Shown here in pieces: positions 11,986 to 23,635 of a stretch of DNA of 64,000 bases. This stretch comes from Athripsodes cinereus. Its lineage: Eukaryota; Arthropoda; Insecta; Trichoptera; Leptoceridae. Below the pieces are notes generated by a model that saw only the letters and a program-made list of their open reading frames with translations, did not search any database and was not told the DNA's origin. Within the stretch, counting starts at the first letter, position 1. Every line of letters starts with the position of its first letter. The translations under genes and the position numbers were made by a program. The stretch is from contig OX388321.1 in assembly GCA_947579605.1 (NCBI GenBank), forward strand, positions 16,359,614 through 16,423,613. Direction: 5' to 3'.

Positions 11986-13183
11986 CGACGCTAAAAACAA
12001 ATCGTTCAATATTGTTATTATTATTATTATTACATACCTATTAATGTTCACATTTGCCTATTACGAAGTGGGGTAACCAACGGATTAACTGCTAATGACA
12101 ATCATTCAGTTTCTCCTATACCTACGTGCAATAAAAATATAGTCATTCAAGATGGCGAACAAACCTCTTAGTGTGAGTTATAAAAATATGTAGATATCAC
12201 TCGCTGAAATAAACTGTTTCCGATTTGCGTTTACAATTCATAGCGAATGAACATGCAAAAATTATTTAGATTTTTTTATTCTTTCCTTGATAAGTGTTCG
12301 ATTCATTTGTCTGACATAATTTTGATAATATGAAATTTAGTACAATTCATTGTTTTTTTTTTTCTAAATACAGATATGTAGTAAATATTCAATGATTTTG
12401 CACCGATATAATTTTTATTTTATTAATTAATTTATTTAACATCATACAAATAGATATTTTTACGGAACACATAAAACTCTGTCTATCATAAAAACAATAA
12501 GTAAAATAGAAGAACAAATTCAAAAAATAATAAAATTCATGACAAATTTAACATTAGCAACTATTAGGTAAGTCTGTATATATTGTATAATATTTCTCTC
12601 TCGAGTGTGCCAATTTTTCGTCTCTAGTAAAAAAAAAACATTTGATTCTGTTCTTTTTCACGTAAACGAGATAACAAAAGTTAATCAAAAACAGGTTGAA
12701 AATCGTTTTTTATAATTTCTTCATGAAAAAATCACAACGGGATTCAACACGATAAAAAATCACTGCTACTTTCTCAACAAGACACGAGAGTATTTCTAAA
12801 TAGTATGTAGTTGTTACATATCTACCTCCTTCGTAGTGCATACAAACAAATTGGTCACTTTAAATACTATATGTCTACAGAATTATACATCACAGTATGT
12901 ATCTATTATTATTTCTATACTGTGTGTGTATTGTAGAGTAAGAGTTTTGTGTGTATCTTTACTTGTATTGTGTAGTTCTTCGGTACAAAACAAATACACA
13001 TTGTGTACACAATACATAGTCCTTATCTTTAATAAACATACACACTACACATACATATTATGTAGTATCTACATAAAATATGAAGCATGTGCCTTCTACT
13101 CAGTGTTTCCATATTTAAAATTTTAGGGTCTTGACAGAGAGAAGTACTAAACAGTGTACACATATTATTTTTTGTAGTATATA
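11986..13183. other. AT-rich spacer, no gene seen
   Basis: The 96-aa frame at 12836-13126 is rich in Cys, Tyr and Ile and is built on TACACA/TGTGTA simple sequence. I regard it as chance. Confidence 0.5.
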
Positions 13184-13341
13184 GAATTCCATAATTATGT
13201 AAATTAAAACAAGTGTTTCTTTCTACTATTTAATTATTGATCACGAGAGAGACGTGATGATTGATAATGATCTGATAAGTCGAAAGACGTCTCTCTCGTG
13301 ATCCTAATTCATAGTAGAAAATATCATTTTTTTCAACTTAC
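13184..13341. mobile_element. Palindromic MITE, family 1, copy 1
   Basis: GATCACGAGAGAGACGT at about 13238-13254 is the reverse complement of ACGTCTCTCTCGTGATC at about 13287-13303. Longer outer arms (GTAAATTAAAACAAGTG...) also pair. A related copy lies at 29102-29230 and a half copy at 46199-46290. It is non-coding. Its termini are not sharp enough to assign a superfamily. Confidence 0.7.
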
Positions 13342-13859
13342 CCTTGAATCGATTTTAGTTGCCGAATGTTGAAATTATTTTGATTTCAATAACAAGTAAG
13401 ATTTACACATCTTCGAGCAATTTCATGAGCCAAGGTTCGTTTTCTTCATCTAGATCAGCGGTCGGGTAACCGGTGTAAATTATCACAAATGGGGTAAAAA
13501 TGAAATTTTTGGGGGTAATACATTTTTTTTTATAATTTGCTTTTTTATAAACTAAATTATTATTTTTACAAAACATTCGACAATGACGGGGTAATATCTA
13601 CATACGCAAAAATATTTTGTGGTAATGGTTAAAAAAGTTCATCGACCGCTGATCTAGATATTCATTAAATGGTGACACATTCATTTAGATAGGAGATTTT
13701 TTTTTCATATTCATTTGGAAATGCAAGGAAAAAATACATTGCCTTTTTTGTTTTCAATTATTGTGAATCATTCAGAATATTTAATATCTTTAGATAAAAT
13801 AGAAACGTAGTTTTGCTAGTTGACATTATACATTCCCTAATGATCATCCAGCCATCATA
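13342..13859. other. AT-rich spacer, no gene seen
   Basis: No frame or repeat of note. Confidence 0.5.
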
Positions 13860-14117
13860 CACCGAGAAAAATACTCAAAACGAATCATTGGTACGGTACT
13901 ATCAGATTAGGACCAGAGATCGTACAAACGATTCATTGGTATAAATCTATAAATTAACTCTTCGCAAACAAATCATTTGTAAATTTACCAACAACTTGTT
14001 TGCGAAGAGTTAATATGATAGATTCGTACTAATGAATCGTTTGTACTATCTCTGGTCCTAATCTTATAGTACGTACCAATGATTCGTTGTGAAATTTCGT
14101 TAGTATTTTTCTCAGTG
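13860..14117. mobile_element. Full-length palindromic MITE (258 bp, CACYGAGAAAAAT termini)
   Basis: The element begins CACCGAGAAAAATACT and ends with the complement of CACTGAGAAAAATACT. Most of its length folds back on itself, including GGACCAGAGAT and CTTCGCAAACAA and their complements. TA flanks it at 13858-13859 and 14118-14119, which fits a Tc1/mariner-type target duplication. It has no coding capacity, so a transposase would have to come from elsewhere. Its termini do not match those of the DD41D mariner at 23636. Confidence 0.82.
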
Positions 14118-15325
14118 TAGTCTGTTGTAAGAGTTTTCTTTTTTAAGGTCCTAGGCTGTTTTCCATCATTGGAAATTGTGTATTAATAATATGAAAACGT
14201 CAAAGTAGGTATTTGTTAAATTTGATAAAGCAAGTGGATATTTTTTGTGACTAAATATTTCTCTCCCACCCTTATAGAACTAGTAATCTAAATATCACAA
14301 AGAGGTAGGGTTGGAATTTCAAAGAAATTTGTAAATATCAGTTCAAAGTTTTGCTTAGTCTACCAACTCTTTTTTATAGCAGTGTTTATTGGTACATTTT
14401 GTACCCAAGTTTTTTTATTATGTATTTCATGAAACGATAAAGGGTTGTCAGCTAAACTGGTCACCGTTAACTAAAAAATAACATCGTTACTCCTTTTACG
14501 ATAAATTGTCAAATGCCTTTTTATTTAGATATTGCGCGATTTACAATTCCAAAATGTCAGTACCTAAAAAATCTTCCAGTAATTCGAGTAAGTTCTTTTA
14601 GTAGCAAGCATACTAACTGAAGTTTTGGTAAGCTAATGGAGCCGACTCTTTAAAGAATGAGCAGGAGTCCACTTCTCTTAAAAAAAACTTTATTTGATAG
14701 AAGCTTTTTGTGGGAAATTAAAAAAAGGTTATCTTTAAAGTTGCTCCATTGAGTTCTCGACCAAAAACATAATGTCTTAATAATTCTAAAATATGTACAT
14801 TCACAGAGTGAAAAATCATTCTGATGATATTTTATTTTTATTACAAAACACAGTTAATTTTTCACTTTAATTTATTTGAAACCTCGAATACTTTCGTCAA
14901 TGTACATATATAGATTGACATTTTCAAGAGTGCTGAACAAGAAAAAACAAAAGTCAATGTCTTACTATGAAAAATATAAGGGGGGGGGAGATGGAGTAGG
15001 GTGGGTGGGTATGATAGAAAGATTAGTGGCAAAATGTCTCACTATTTTCTGTAACTTTTAAAGTGTCCTGTAAAAGGCAAGTGTTTGTAAAACCTCACGA
15101 GTAAGACAATCAGCATCTTCAATTCACCGATGAGTATATGAATATAAGGATATACCCATCTTATAGGTAGGTATATCCTCGTATTATTTATTAGCACAGA
15201 GGACAACTTCTATGTTTCTATGTCTCCTGGCTACCCTGCTTGTGGGACATTTATGTGACTATGGTACAAAAAGATACACTTTAATGTTAAAAAATGATTA
15301 TTATTTAAATAGAAGTGAATCAACT
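14118..15325. other. AT-rich spacer, no gene seen
   Basis: A run of nine G lies at about 14980. No coding frame is supported. Confidence 0.5.
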
Positions 15326-15490
15326 CGTTAAACGTTAAGTTAGTTAACTCGCTAATGTCAAGTGTATTAACCCGTTAACCGTTAAGTTAGTTAACTCGTT
15401 ATGTTAATTGAATTAACCAGTTAGCCGTTAAGTTAGTTATTTTGTTAATGTTAAGTTAATTAACTCGTTAACCGTTAAGTTAATTAACTC
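15326..15490. repeat. Minisatellite, ~47 bp x 3.5
   Basis: Units start at about 15326, 15373, 15419 and 15466, each opening with a form of CGTTAACCGTTAAGTTAGTT. They are diverged, which suggests an old array. Inside each unit the shorter word GTTAA/TTAAC repeats. Confidence 0.8.
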
Positions 15491-17564
15491 TAACTTTGCA
15501 TATAGGTAGGAACGTATTTTTTTATTAAATACATTTTACATTTTTGAAAACTGTCTGCGGTACCTATATTTTTAACTTATAACATTGTCTGATGTTTCAT
15601 ATTATATTGTCGAGGGATTTTACACGAGTTTGTCAGAAAAGTTTTTCATTTTTTTTACGTATTTTAGACTCAGCAGTGTTTTGATATATTTTATAATGAC
15701 AAAGATAATCGTCAAAATACAAAGTGCTTAAGATGTGTTTTATGGAAATATGAGGCTATAAGTTACCCTTTTTTCACACCCTTAACTCTTTTAGTGAGTT
15801 TGAGAAAGATAAAAGTACTAATATATTCAAAAGATCGCTTTTTTTGTAACCATGATGTCTCATTTTTTTTAACACACAAAAGTTAATTGAAAGGGATTGT
15901 AAAAGATTTCTTAGCAAGATAGTATCATAAACAGCATTGCGATTTACAGAATGCAAAAATATTTTCATGTTATGGCATAGAATAGAGAAAGTTACCTATC
16001 TGGTGAAGAAAATAATTGAAAACCCCTCTTTAATTGACATATTAAGGATAAAAGAAATTTAAGCAATGGTTGCAAGTAAATCAATCCATATCCACTCGAA
16101 GGAACGTATGTGTCTTTAATCCTAAGTTCGCGCCCTGTTACAGTTTGCATCTTAGTATTTAGTAAGTAAGTTTCTCGTATATTCAAAAAAATGTGTTTTT
16201 TTGGAGAATGCCTGCCAAGTAGTGAAATCGTCTCATTATCAATGTTTTGCTCATTCAGTACCTACATATTATAACACAGGGAGTTTTACAATTGCGAAAG
16301 CTAATTCAAGAAAGAGGAAGTACATAATAAATTGTGTATGGAAAATAACCTTTTAATTTTTATACTGACCAAGTATTTAGGAGTGTACTATTATCTCTCG
16401 TTCTCCTTCAATATTCGTATATAAATAATGATATATTTTTATTACATGTAGATATTTATTCGCACTATGACAATGCACGCAACATTATTTATAGGCTTCT
16501 AGCTCTAGAGACAAATGCTTAATAGTAGCAGAGAGATTAGACCAAGCTCCTTTTTACACAACGATTTTTTTATCGACGACTAGTTGTCTATACTCAATCG
16601 TTTATTTCGAAATTATACCTGCTTAACTTTTTTTAAAACATACGTATATTATTTTATGAATCACGTGTGTAGGTACATGTTAGCAGATTATTCCTCAAAA
16701 ATTCGTGCTTTAGGGGATAAAATCGATATTATTTTCTATTTTTATATGTACCTATAAATATTTTTCACGGAATTTTTTTTTCATCATAGATATTTCTTCA
16801 AACATTGTTAGTTTAGTCAATCTATTCATGTCACATTACTCGCGAATTAGACGAAATGGACAAAATAACACTCAATTCATAGATGTTATAGATATGCTTG
16901 TATCTTCATTTTTTTCATCATTCACTTCACACTCACAATCCATATTCGACATATCGCAACTTGGTTTAGCAGTCGCTAGTTTATTTACTACTTTGAGCAT
17001 TGAAAAGCTGACGTCACAACTTCAAACGATTCAAATCTTCTTATAATTATTCTTACTTTTCTTGCCCATCATAGGTAAATGAAATCGTAAGGTTGTGACA
17101 TCACATTTTTATTACCAACGAAATAAATAGGTAGTCGCGTGATTAACATTATTTTCAATATTCCATGTTCTAGTCATGTGAAAAGGCCTGAGAAGGTATG
17201 TTTATACTTGTATACATAAATATGTCATGTCTATTCTATTGAATAGGCGGTATATTGTCACAAAACAAAACGGCTCAACAGTTGAAAGCTTTCCTAAGTC
17301 CGCGTCCCTCATCCACGGCCGGTCACTCTCTCTTATCTCATGTCGTGTTTGTTTTGCTTTAATCACCTCTTGTATTTATTGCCGTACCTGGCAGCACTTT
17401 TACATATTATTATTATGATAAAATTGATATTATTATTATAACTTTATACAGTGATTATGCCGCCTTAAGATCGTGTCTAGTTTTAGGGTTATCAAAAAAA
17501 TACGTTAAATTATGACGATGTAATTTTTGTATTCAATCCGTCTCTTAAGTTTTATTTATTAAGA
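15491..17564. other. AT-rich spacer, no gene seen
   Basis: Short frames such as 16828-17046 and 17227-17418 lack recognisable domains or splice context. A slightly GC-richer patch at about 17265-17345 is unassigned. Confidence 0.45.
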
Positions 17565-17715
17565 TATTTATTTATTCATTCTTTACTGTACATTGATTAC
17601 TAACATGTTCATAGAAGGTATACATTCAAATTAAAGAACTCAATATACTAAGGGCGAGTTTATCGCAAAGGCACGATCTCTTCCAACTAACACAGTTGTC
17701 GAGTATAACAGTTGT
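17565..17715 (-). repeat. LINE 3'-UTR fragment (GCGATAAACTCG motif)
   Basis: On the minus strand it reads GTTGGAAGAGATCG ... TTTGCGATAAACTCGCC ... CAATGTACAGTAAAGAATGA. A related copy is at 34432-34570 (minus) and a third at about 37605-37680 (plus). A GCGATAA ... TGTACA ... ATAAAG 3' end is common in insect LINEs of the CR1/jockey group. The clade assignment is inferred. Confidence 0.55.
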
Positions 17716-17919
17716 GAGATATTGAATTTTATTAGATAAGAAGTAAATTTTACCAAATTAAGGGCTAGCTCAGTATGAGAATCACTCAAAGAGCACATGG
17801 ATATATGGGGTCCTAAAACCATAGATTATAAACTCACAAATAACTTTTTTATCGCACTTCATACTTAACATCTTAAGTGAAACAAAAACCAGCAGGTATC
17901 TAATAATATTAAGGTACTG

Positions 17920-18146
17920 TGGTGACAAGGTAAAGGGGCATAAGTCAGTTTTGCAGTATTGAGTTATTCCCTCCACAGAAATGTAGGTATATGCCATACC
18001 TCACCAAGTAATGGCATCAAGGGTAGCCTATGGTACTAGGTAACCCTTGATGCCATTATTTGTGAAGTATGACATATACCTACATTTCTGTGGAGGGAAT
18101 AACTCAATACTGCAAAACTGGCTCACACCCCTTTACCTTGTCACCA
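17920..18146. mobile_element. Long-hairpin MITE (227 bp)
   Basis: Two arms of about 100 bp, beginning TGGTGACAAGGTAAAGG and ending with its complement, pair almost throughout. They include TCCCTCCACAGAAATGTAGG and its complement and ATGGCATCAAGGGT and its complement. The loop is short. It is non-coding and no clear TSD was found. Confidence 0.8.
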
Positions 18147-18176
18147 TAGAATTATTTCTTTGCAACTTTATCTTAA

Positions 18177-18632
18177 GAAGGATGGTTAAAGAAGGATGAG
18201 AGTGGCATTAATGCAGTAGAAATGAGATCGTTGAGAAGGATGTGTGGTAAAAGTCTGAGAGATCGTGTGCGTAACAGTGATATACGAAAGGAATGTGGAA
18301 TGAAAGTGGGTGTAATAACAAGGATGAATGTAAATAAGTTAAGATGGTTTGGGCACGTGGAAAGAATGAATGAGGACAGAATGACTAAGAAGATATTTTG
18401 GCTGAGAGGAATGGTGCTCGGAGACGTGGACGTCTTAGGATTAAATGGCAAGATCATTTAAATCAAATCCTACAGGACGGTCACGTGTTGAGCACATTGA
18501 ACAGGAGAGCATGCATGAGGAATTGTATGACAGTGACGGAAGCGAAAGATGTATGCAAGGATAGAAGGAAGTGGCGCTCGATCCTTTCTGCCTACCCCGC
18601 GAGGGAAGCGGCGTGATGGTATGTATGTATGT
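18177..18632 (+). pseudogene. 5'-truncated RTE-type LINE (RTE-2), C-terminal RT end, 13-bp TSD
   Basis: The frame is open from the first base of the insertion. It encodes GINAVEMRSLRRMCGKSLRDRV, then NKLRWFGHVERMNED, a motif typical of the region after the RT domain in RTE elements. A frameshift near 18400 moves the end (ARRRGRLRIKWQDHL ... RRKWRSILS) into another frame, which stops after 18613. The tail is (TATG)n. AACTTTATCTTAA flanks the insertion at 18164-18176 and 18633-18645. It is a dead copy. Related decayed copies lie at 25345-25690 and inside the LTR element at about 5881-6090. Confidence 0.88.
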
Positions 18633-18645
18633 AACTTTATCTTAA

Positions 18646-20869
18646 TTTGATATAACATGTTTTTGTTGTGAACACTTTTTACAAAAGATTTTTTTTCGTG
18701 TAATCTTATTACGAAAGAATCAGTATGTGTAAACCCTACCAGTAATCAGTGTTATAAGTAATAAGATAAAAACACGGCAGTTAACACATGGTATATTATT
18801 AGGACACCTTAATGAAACTTTTTGTAAAATGGACATAAAAACTTATCACGATATGAAAAAATAATAATTAAAAATCACGAAATGAACATTAGTATTTAAT
18901 TGAAATATTTAAACCCTTTTTACTAATGTCTTTATTATTAATAACAGAAATAACAAGGAATAGTTCACCAAATATTACTTGCTTAGAATATTTCCTTGAA
19001 TCATTTTTTTATTATTAATTTCTTTAAGATTAAAAAAAACTATCATTATTGTATAACTTTTGTACGTCCACTAAGAGATTAATAAATAAATGAAATAAAA
19101 AGGTCTTCGATTAGTATAAGCAAATTCTCTTATCAAGATATGAAATCTCCCTAGATATTTAAAAAAAATATATATTTTTAGAGTAAAGTTGTACTTTTCA
19201 GTCTTGCACATGAAACTTTTTACACAGAAAAACTTGACTCCAGTTTCATTCCAAACTTAACAGAAAATTTATTTCATTAAAATATTAACACAATGTACAG
19301 ATACCTACACTTTACAAAAATTTTCCATCATCATTGTATGAGCGCTTTTTACATATATGTACAAAAATTCAATATCTTGATCCATATCCAACAGAGAAAA
19401 GAATTCAGTAAATTACCTACTTGTGTTAATACTGAATGACAAAGAAAATTCTTGCAAGGGTTTTATGATATTATGATCAATATTGCAGAAACATAGTAGG
19501 AAGATGATATCAAAACGCTGTTTGTTCTCTGACAATCCTTTGTTTTATTTTTATTTTATTTTATAAATATATAAGCACAAAACAGACAATAACTACATAA
19601 ATAAAGTAAGAAAACAGGTTAATCATTCAGAGATCAGCTATCATCCAATACCATTGACAACTTATAAAGTTTATAAAAATACTATGTAAACATTTTTTAC
19701 TGGAAAACGTTGGTAAAAAAACTTTTAAAAAAATCATATATCCATAACTCCATGGTTTCTCTGACAGATGGAATATTTAGTGACTTCTTCTTTCACTCGT
19801 GTTTTGAATAACACAGTGCTCTAAAAAGCTATAAAATATGACATTCAAGTTGTTTGATATAAATATATACTACTTTACTCTGACTGCAAACAATAATTGA
19901 TTACAATAAGAAAAAAATAAATATTAAATTTCAGTTTAGTAAGAAGATGTTAATAAACATGAGTCATTGTATAAATAATAGCATTCTTTACTTCAATAAT
20001 AAAATAATCTATGTGATGCAGTACAAAAACTAAAGTTAGTAAAACAAACAATGTAAGTAGAAACACAAACACAGAGCATAGTATATAAAAAATAATATTT
20101 TGCGAGCAGGAACACAAAAATACATAATAGATATGTGTGCCACTTTTTTCACCCGCCAATTGCGAGATGACCAAACTAAATTATAGATTAATTAATTTAT
20201 TAGTCCAATAATAAAAGTTGATGTGTTCGTGGCGCCCTCGTAATCTCCCCACGTGTTTGGTTAAGCTTTACGTTCCAACACTTTTGATTATGCGCATTGA
20301 TTAATATTTGTTCATTTTCTTTTGATTAAGACATTTTAGGAGCGACTTATTATTATTATTATAGGCTAAGTATTATTATTATGTTTATTATTGCTGGTTT
20401 ATGGCTGCTAGTTAAGATTACTTTAATAGCTGCCGGACACGCAATATTGGAAATGCTTCTAATACGTGTAGGAATGCTTTGAACATTATTGCGATTACAT
20501 CGTCATCATCGATTTTTTAATTATTAACTAATTATTTGTCTTTTTTCACTCCAATATAGTCGTTATCTTCTGACATTTTTTTTTTCAAATAAACCTGAGT
20601 TTGATATTAACACATATGCACCCCTTCCACCTTCATAATAAGCGACATTACTTCTGTAGTAAATCTTTTATTAATTATTAATGTTCTACTTTTCATATTT
20701 TAACATGCCATAAAATTTATAAGATATTCGCGAATTCATATAACGTTTTTGCACGCATCGCATTGGCGTTAAGCTGTATGTGCAAAAAATTATATATTTC
20801 AAATAAAATAATAATCCATCTATACTAATTTGTATAATATTGAAATATTTATTGTTGTTATATTTTATA
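18646..20869. other. AT-rich spacer, no gene seen
   Basis: No protein or structured RNA could be supported. The 74-aa minus frame at 19950-20174 is hydrophobic but has no other support. Confidence 0.45.
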
Positions 20870-20937
20870 TTGTGCCAACCTTACTTTTAAAAGGCCAGTG
20901 CGCCGTTGATGTATCAATAAATAAATAAATAAATAAC
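20870..20937 (+). repeat. LINE 3' tail with (AATA)n
   Basis: CAGTGCGCCGTTGATGTATC followed by repeated AATAAATA is the usual form of a LINE 3' end. The body upstream is not recognisable. Confidence 0.5.
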
Positions 20938-21520
20938 ATGCTACAAGGCTCACCACAAATTCTGAAATTTTATATTTAGTTGTTCAAAGGAAATGTTGTG
21001 TTTTTCTGTATATTTATAACAAATATGTCGGTAACCTCACATGATGTTTATTTCATGATTTCATTTGAATCACTATTTCTGTTCTAACAACGGTGGTTTA
21101 CGCCTTTGTCTCTGATACGGTGATGATACAAATAATTAACAACATAATATACATACATACATACCTACACATAAAAAAATGGTTAAACAGACTTTACACT
21201 ATTGTTCTCCTAAGGTGCAGTTGTCATGTATATTTTTAAATATAGATACGTACAGTGTACACCTAATGTCATTATGTTTGTTTCTATTTGTTATTCAAAA
21301 TTTAACGCCAGTCTTCAGTCTAATCAGGCAAATCTTTTTATGTAGATATATATGTATGTTGTTTTTGTCTTTGTTCACTTTATTCATTTGTCTTGTGGAG
21401 TATCCATCAAGGATTAATTTATGAGTGTAGTACAACATATATGTGATAGTGTTTTCGACCTTGAAAAATGTGTTACCGTCTTATTTATCTAAGATGTACG
21501 AGATTGAGACCATCAAATCG
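20938..21520. other. AT-rich spacer, no gene seen
   Basis: A small (ACAT)n run lies at about 21150-21172. The 81-aa frame at 21179-21424 is not supported as a gene. Confidence 0.45.
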
Positions 21521-21685
21521 AGAAGCAAAAAACAGACTAATTGAGCCATCTCGATCTCTCAGCACAGTCTTTGGAGAAATAGCGTTCAGTTTTGCGGGTC
21601 CCAACAAGTTGCTTCTAGGTCTGTGAGAAGAGGCGAATGGAGAGGGCTTCAGAAGTAAGCTGAGGACACACCCATTTGTTGCCTT
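21521..21685 (+). pseudogene. Decayed CR1/jockey-like LINE fragment
   Basis: The nucleotides match the better-kept copy at 50171-50530 across ACTAATTGAGCCATCTCGAT, the TTTGGAGA-AATAGCG region and the end CTGAGGACACACCC. The reading frame is broken. Confidence 0.7.
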
Positions 21686-23170
21686 TCGATTCTTCTAATA
21701 TGTAAACAATAAACATTATCCTTTCATAGTCTTCATTAACGTAACAATCTGGCACAAAAATAATGATATCTATTTCCAAAATGGAAAACCACAAAAAGCT
21801 GTATATAATTTCCATCATTTGAGAGGTTCGATTTATAGCAAATTCTCTTTACGTAGAATAAGAAATAATATTTTTATTTTCATTTTAATTTAATAATAAG
21901 AAATAAGTTTGCACCCAACAATCTATCCAATTGAAAGTGTGAGAAAAAGTACAATGGTTCAGAATGTTTGTTCCTAGATTCAAAGGCACCTATTAATTTC
22001 ATTTTATAGCATTTTTATAAGTGATACTTGGTAAATTATACCGAATATTGTTGTACAATAAGATATGGTTGATCGCATTAATAAAAATGTCTATAAGTAT
22101 GTAGATATTATTGAGTCTTCTACCTTCTCGGATTGTGATAACTCCGGAGCTTGATACAATGCTGACAAATCAACTTTGGAGCTCCATATTTGGCTTTAAA
22201 TATGAAAACAGTAGGTTGGTATTTTAAGGTGTTTAGAAATACACTTTTTCATAATTGTCTTCAATTTTATTTCGTTTTAAATCACAGACATTTTCCCACT
22301 GTATTATGTTTCCAGAAAAACATATTGTTTTAATCACATAGGAATACAAAATATTTTTATATTTTTTTTATATTTTACAAATACCTGCTTTTAATAGGAT
22401 ACTAAAAACATCCAGAAAATAGTAGAACGTTTATTTAAACCCGGGGTCTCCACGAACCAAATAAAACGAACTGTATATATTTTGTGATAAATCGTGTAAT
22501 TATTGCTATTAAAATACTGAATTTTAAAAAAACACATTTAAGACTCTGGAGTTTCGGAAATATATATAACTCCGGTTTAAGATACCACTTTATTTGTTAT
22601 GTATGAAAGGAACAAAAAGAAATTGAGAGATTGTGGTCAAGTCAGTCCGTCTAATCTCCGTGGCTAATCGTAAGAATGGGAATATAATTTGAAGATAAAT
22701 TAAGCGCATCAAATTGTATTAATGTATAATTTATGATGCGAGTTATATTATTACGTATGTATTTTATCGACCGTAAGCACAAAGCTCTGAAACTACCTAG
22801 TGTATAGTATCACTCCAGTTGAAGTAACTATAATTAAGTGTATACAATATTAATGAATTCATCAAATTCTTAACCGATGACCGATATAAGAATCGTATAT
22901 AATTTAAGAATCAATAATATAATATTATATCATATACCTACGTGAAGAATTCAAACAAAAATAACCTCACTTGGCTGATTCTAAGTGAGGATGTTTTGTT
23001 GATTAAGTTGAGGCTTATTTTGTACAACTCCATAAAAAAATAAAAAATAAATAAATAATAATATATGTAAACAAACTATGTAAAGTTTTGCTGTATTTAT
23101 TCCTAATAATTGTAACTTGCTTTCGACTTATAAAGCCATTGTCAAACTAAACCAACTACATGCCGTGTTG
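21686..23170. other. AT-rich spacer, no gene seen
   Basis: No coding or repeat feature could be supported. Confidence 0.45.
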
Positions 23171-23418
23171 TAACTTAACAATAACATGTATAGACAATTC
23201 ACACAGACCGAGCTAGTCCCACACTAAGATATGAATCTTGTATTATGGGTACTAACACGACAATACACATATATACCTACAATGCACTGAACACATATAC
23301 ATATAAGACCCAGACCCAGGACAATTTGAAAAAGGTCATTCTTCATTTTGCTCTTGCCGGGAATCGAACCTCGAGACTCAAAGGCAAGTGCGTTAGCCTC
23401 CGCGCCTCACCGGTCGTC
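23171..23418 (-). repeat. tRNA-derived SINE, copy 2
   Basis: Same body and tail as 81-327. The B box is kept on the minus strand (complement of GGAATCGAACC). The tRNA-like arm next to it is missing several bases, so this copy is diverged. Confidence 0.82.
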
Positions 23419-23635
23419 ATGTCTTAGTAGGTATGGTAAAACTGACTTATAATAAATACAGTAAAACTGAATATTCTTCAAAGTATCATGAAGTTGTGTA
23501 TAAAATGTATAGAAAACATTCCGCTACGAAATACTTAATATTTGATCGTAGAAATAACATGTTTACTAACAATATTGATGAAAATGAATTTCGATCTTTC
23601 AGTAAAACACTTTGTTAGAAAAATTCATCCAAGTA

